Assembly: GCA_934278005.1 (NCBI GenBank)
Contig: CAKQWG010000077.1
Span: 1 to 15,084, forward strand
DNA: 15,084 nucleotides
Direction of reading: 5' to 3'
Origin: an uncultured Pirellulaceae bacterium
GTDB lineage: Bacteria; Planctomycetota; Planctomycetia; Pirellulales; Pirellulaceae
Under the pieces are notes generated by a model. That model did no database searches, was not told where the DNA came from, and saw nothing but the letters and a program-made list of their open reading frames with translations. Positions 13,860 to 15,084 of this stretch are shown here, one piece after another. Positions within the stretch are counted from its first letter, which is position 1; the number at the start of each line of letters is the position of its first letter. The translations under genes and the position numbers were made by a program.

Positions 13860-14999
13860 ATGGCCAGCGGTTTCGGATTTGATCTCCTGCACAGCGATGT
13901 AGCAACCGCTGCGCGGCTGGGGCGTTTAACAACGCCCCACGGCTGCGTCGACACGCCCGTCTTTATGCCCGTTGGTACGCAGGCCACGGTAAAGGGCATG
14001 ACCAATGACCAGCTCCGCTCGTCTGAAGCCAAGCTGATTTTGGGTAATACCTACCACTTGGCCCTGCGGCCTGGCAGCCAACGTGTCGAGCAACTGGGCG
14101 GGCTGCACTCGTTCATGGGCTGGGATGGCCCGATTCTCACCGACAGTGGTGGCTTTCAAATATTCAGTCTGGCCCAGCGGGCAACGATTACCGAAAGCGG
14201 CGCACAGTTTCGCTCGCACATCGACGGCAGTCTACTGGATCTGTCTCCAGAGGAATCCATACGCATTCAGGAACGCCTGGGAAGCGACATCGCCATGGTC
14301 CTGGATCATGTGGTCGGGCTGCCCAGCGGACGAGATGTGGTTGAGCAGGCTATGCACCGATCAACCCGCTGGGCCGCCCGCTGCCTAGAGGTGGCCACTC
14401 GCGTCGAACAAGCCAAATTTGCTATCGTCCAGGGTGGGCTCGATTTGGAGCTGCGGCAGGCTAGCGCTGAAGCGTTGACAAGCCTGCCGTTTGACGGCTA
14501 CGCTGTCGGCGGCCTGAGCGTCGGTGAACCACCCAGCGAAATGGTCCGCGTGATCCATGGCACGACCCTTCACCTGCCCGTCGACAAACCGCGCTACCTG
14601 ATGGGCGTCGGTCGTCCCATCGATCTGCTCGAAGGCATTGCTGGAGGCATCGACATGTTCGACTGCGTCATGCCCACTCGCAACGGCCGCAATGCTCTCG
14701 CCTTCACTTGGCAAGGATCGCTGCGTCTACGCAATGCGCGTCATGCTGACGATCCCCGTCCGCTCGATCCCTCCTGCCCCTGCTTGGCTTGCCGCCACAG
14801 CCGTGCCTACTTGCGACATCTTTTTGTCGCTAAGGAGATGCTAGGGCCCATTCTGCTGACCCACCACAACTTGACGTTCTACCAACAGTTGATGACTGAG
14901 GCCCGTCGTCAATTGGCCGCCGGGACATTTGCCTCTTGGCTGGATCAGCAGCGGCTTACTCTCAGCGATTCTCAGACGCCCAGCCAAAGCTCGTTGTAG
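13860..14999 (+). CDS. tgt: tRNA-guanine(34) transglycosylase
   Basis: Replaces guanine 34 in GUN-anticodon tRNAs (Asp, Asn, His, Tyr) with the queuosine precursor preQ1. Visible features: [10 protein letters not shown] (94-103) with catalytic Asp95; the substrate-pocket segment [10 protein letters not shown] (190-199); the active-site segment [17 protein letters not shown] (263-279) that supplies the nucleophilic aspartate; and the zinc site Cys306-x-Cys308-x2-Cys311 with His336. The Cys311-to-His distance looks one residue shorter than in E. coli, because the loop before SRAYL lacks one residue. Length of 379 aa matches the bacterial family. Only a weak purine-rich ribosome binding site precedes the ATG, 31 nt after the TPR gene, so readthrough from that gene is likely. 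tRNA-Thr(CGT) upstream is not a substrate of this enzyme. Confidence 0.97.
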   Translation: MASGFGFDLLHSDVATAARLGRLTTPHGCVDTPVFMPVGTQATVKGMTNDQLRSSEAKLILGNTYHLALRPGSQRVEQLGGLHSFMGWDGPILTDSGGFQIFSLAQRATITESGAQFRSHIDGSLLDLSPEESIRIQERLGSDIAMVLDHVVGLPSGRDVVEQAMHRSTRWAARCLEVATRVEQAKFAIVQGGLDLELRQASAEALTSLPFDGYAVGGLSVGEPPSEMVRVIHGTTLHLPVDKPRYLMGVGRPIDLLEGIAGGIDMFDCVMPTRNGRNALAFTWQGSLRLRNARHADDPRPLDPSCPCLACRHSRAYLRHLFVAKEMLGPILLTHHNLTFYQQLMTEARRQLAAGTFASWLDQQRLTLSDSQTPSQSSL

Positions 15000-15004
15000 T
15001 AAAG

Positions 15005-15027
15005 TGTGGTCCGACGCTCCGCGTCGG
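15005..15027 (+). repeat. Dispersed hairpin repeat, copy C
   Basis: TGTGG (15005-15009) is followed by CCGACGC-TCC-GCGTCGG (15011-15027), a 7-bp stem with a 3-nt loop. It lies only a few bases after the tgt stop codon. It is a third copy of the element at 1370-1452, in the same orientation as copy B. Upstream AAAG and a CGTGAGCT string about 25-35 nt downstream are also shared with copy B, so the repeat may be about 50-60 nt long. No T-run follows, which argues against an intrinsic terminator. The rest of the window (15028-15084) shows nothing else I can support. Confidence 0.75.
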
Positions 15028-15084
15028 TAATTCAACGCACGTTACAAATCGTGAGCTGCGAATCCTCTCGAGCCATATGCTTCG

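Noticed and set aside
15011..15027. Intrinsic terminator of tgt
   Set aside because: The stem is good, but the following bases are not T-rich and the same element occurs as a dispersed inverted pair elsewhere, so it is better called a repeat.

Overview
The window looks like a chromosomal segment of a planctomycete, most likely of the Pirellulales (Rhodopirellula-like). This is an inference from gene content: a TPR protein ending in two RNA-polymerase-alpha C-terminal-type domains, a single-pass membrane protein with a prenyltransferase/squalene-oxidase-type toroid, an exported M20D amidohydrolase, moderately high GC, loosely spaced genes, and short GC-rich hairpin repeats between genes. No plasmid, phage, transposase or CRISPR feature was seen.

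Layout. Bases 1-54 hold a 15-nt-period array of small palindromes, followed by a membrane fatty acid desaturase (63-1106, +). Bases 1107-1848 carry no convincing gene but contain GC-rich hairpins and an inverted pair of a repeat that recurs at the right end of the window. A minus-strand block follows (read right to left): the toroid membrane protein (5426-3516), thioredoxin 2 (3344-2919) and an extended SDR (2907-1849). The last two are 11 nt apart, and the SDR ribosome binding site overlaps the trxC stop codon, so they form a clear operon. A divergent non-coding region (5427-5964) contains a 9-bp hairpin, a 15-bp minisatellite and a good sigma70-like promoter whose -35 box sits inside a perfect 7+7 inverted repeat. 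That promoter drives a membrane-anchored helix-hairpin-helix (ComEA-like) protein and uvrB, 11 nt apart. Next on the plus strand come a CobW/P47K-type GTPase, an exported M20D amidohydrolase, a metallo-beta-lactamase-fold hydrolase with an altered metal motif, tRNA-Thr(CGT) with its own promoter, the TPR-(alphaCTD)x2 protein, and tgt.

How the genes fit together. Most are housekeeping: DNA repair (uvrB), tRNA modification (tgt), a tRNA, and thiol redox (trxC). The unusual parts are the TPR protein with duplicated alpha-CTD modules, which may contact promoter DNA or transcription factors outside RNA polymerase; the coupling of a membrane-tethered DNA-binding HhH protein to uvrB under a possible operator; two unrelated 15-nt-period arrays in 5' regions; and a dispersed hairpin repeat whose stem keeps pairing through a compensatory base change.
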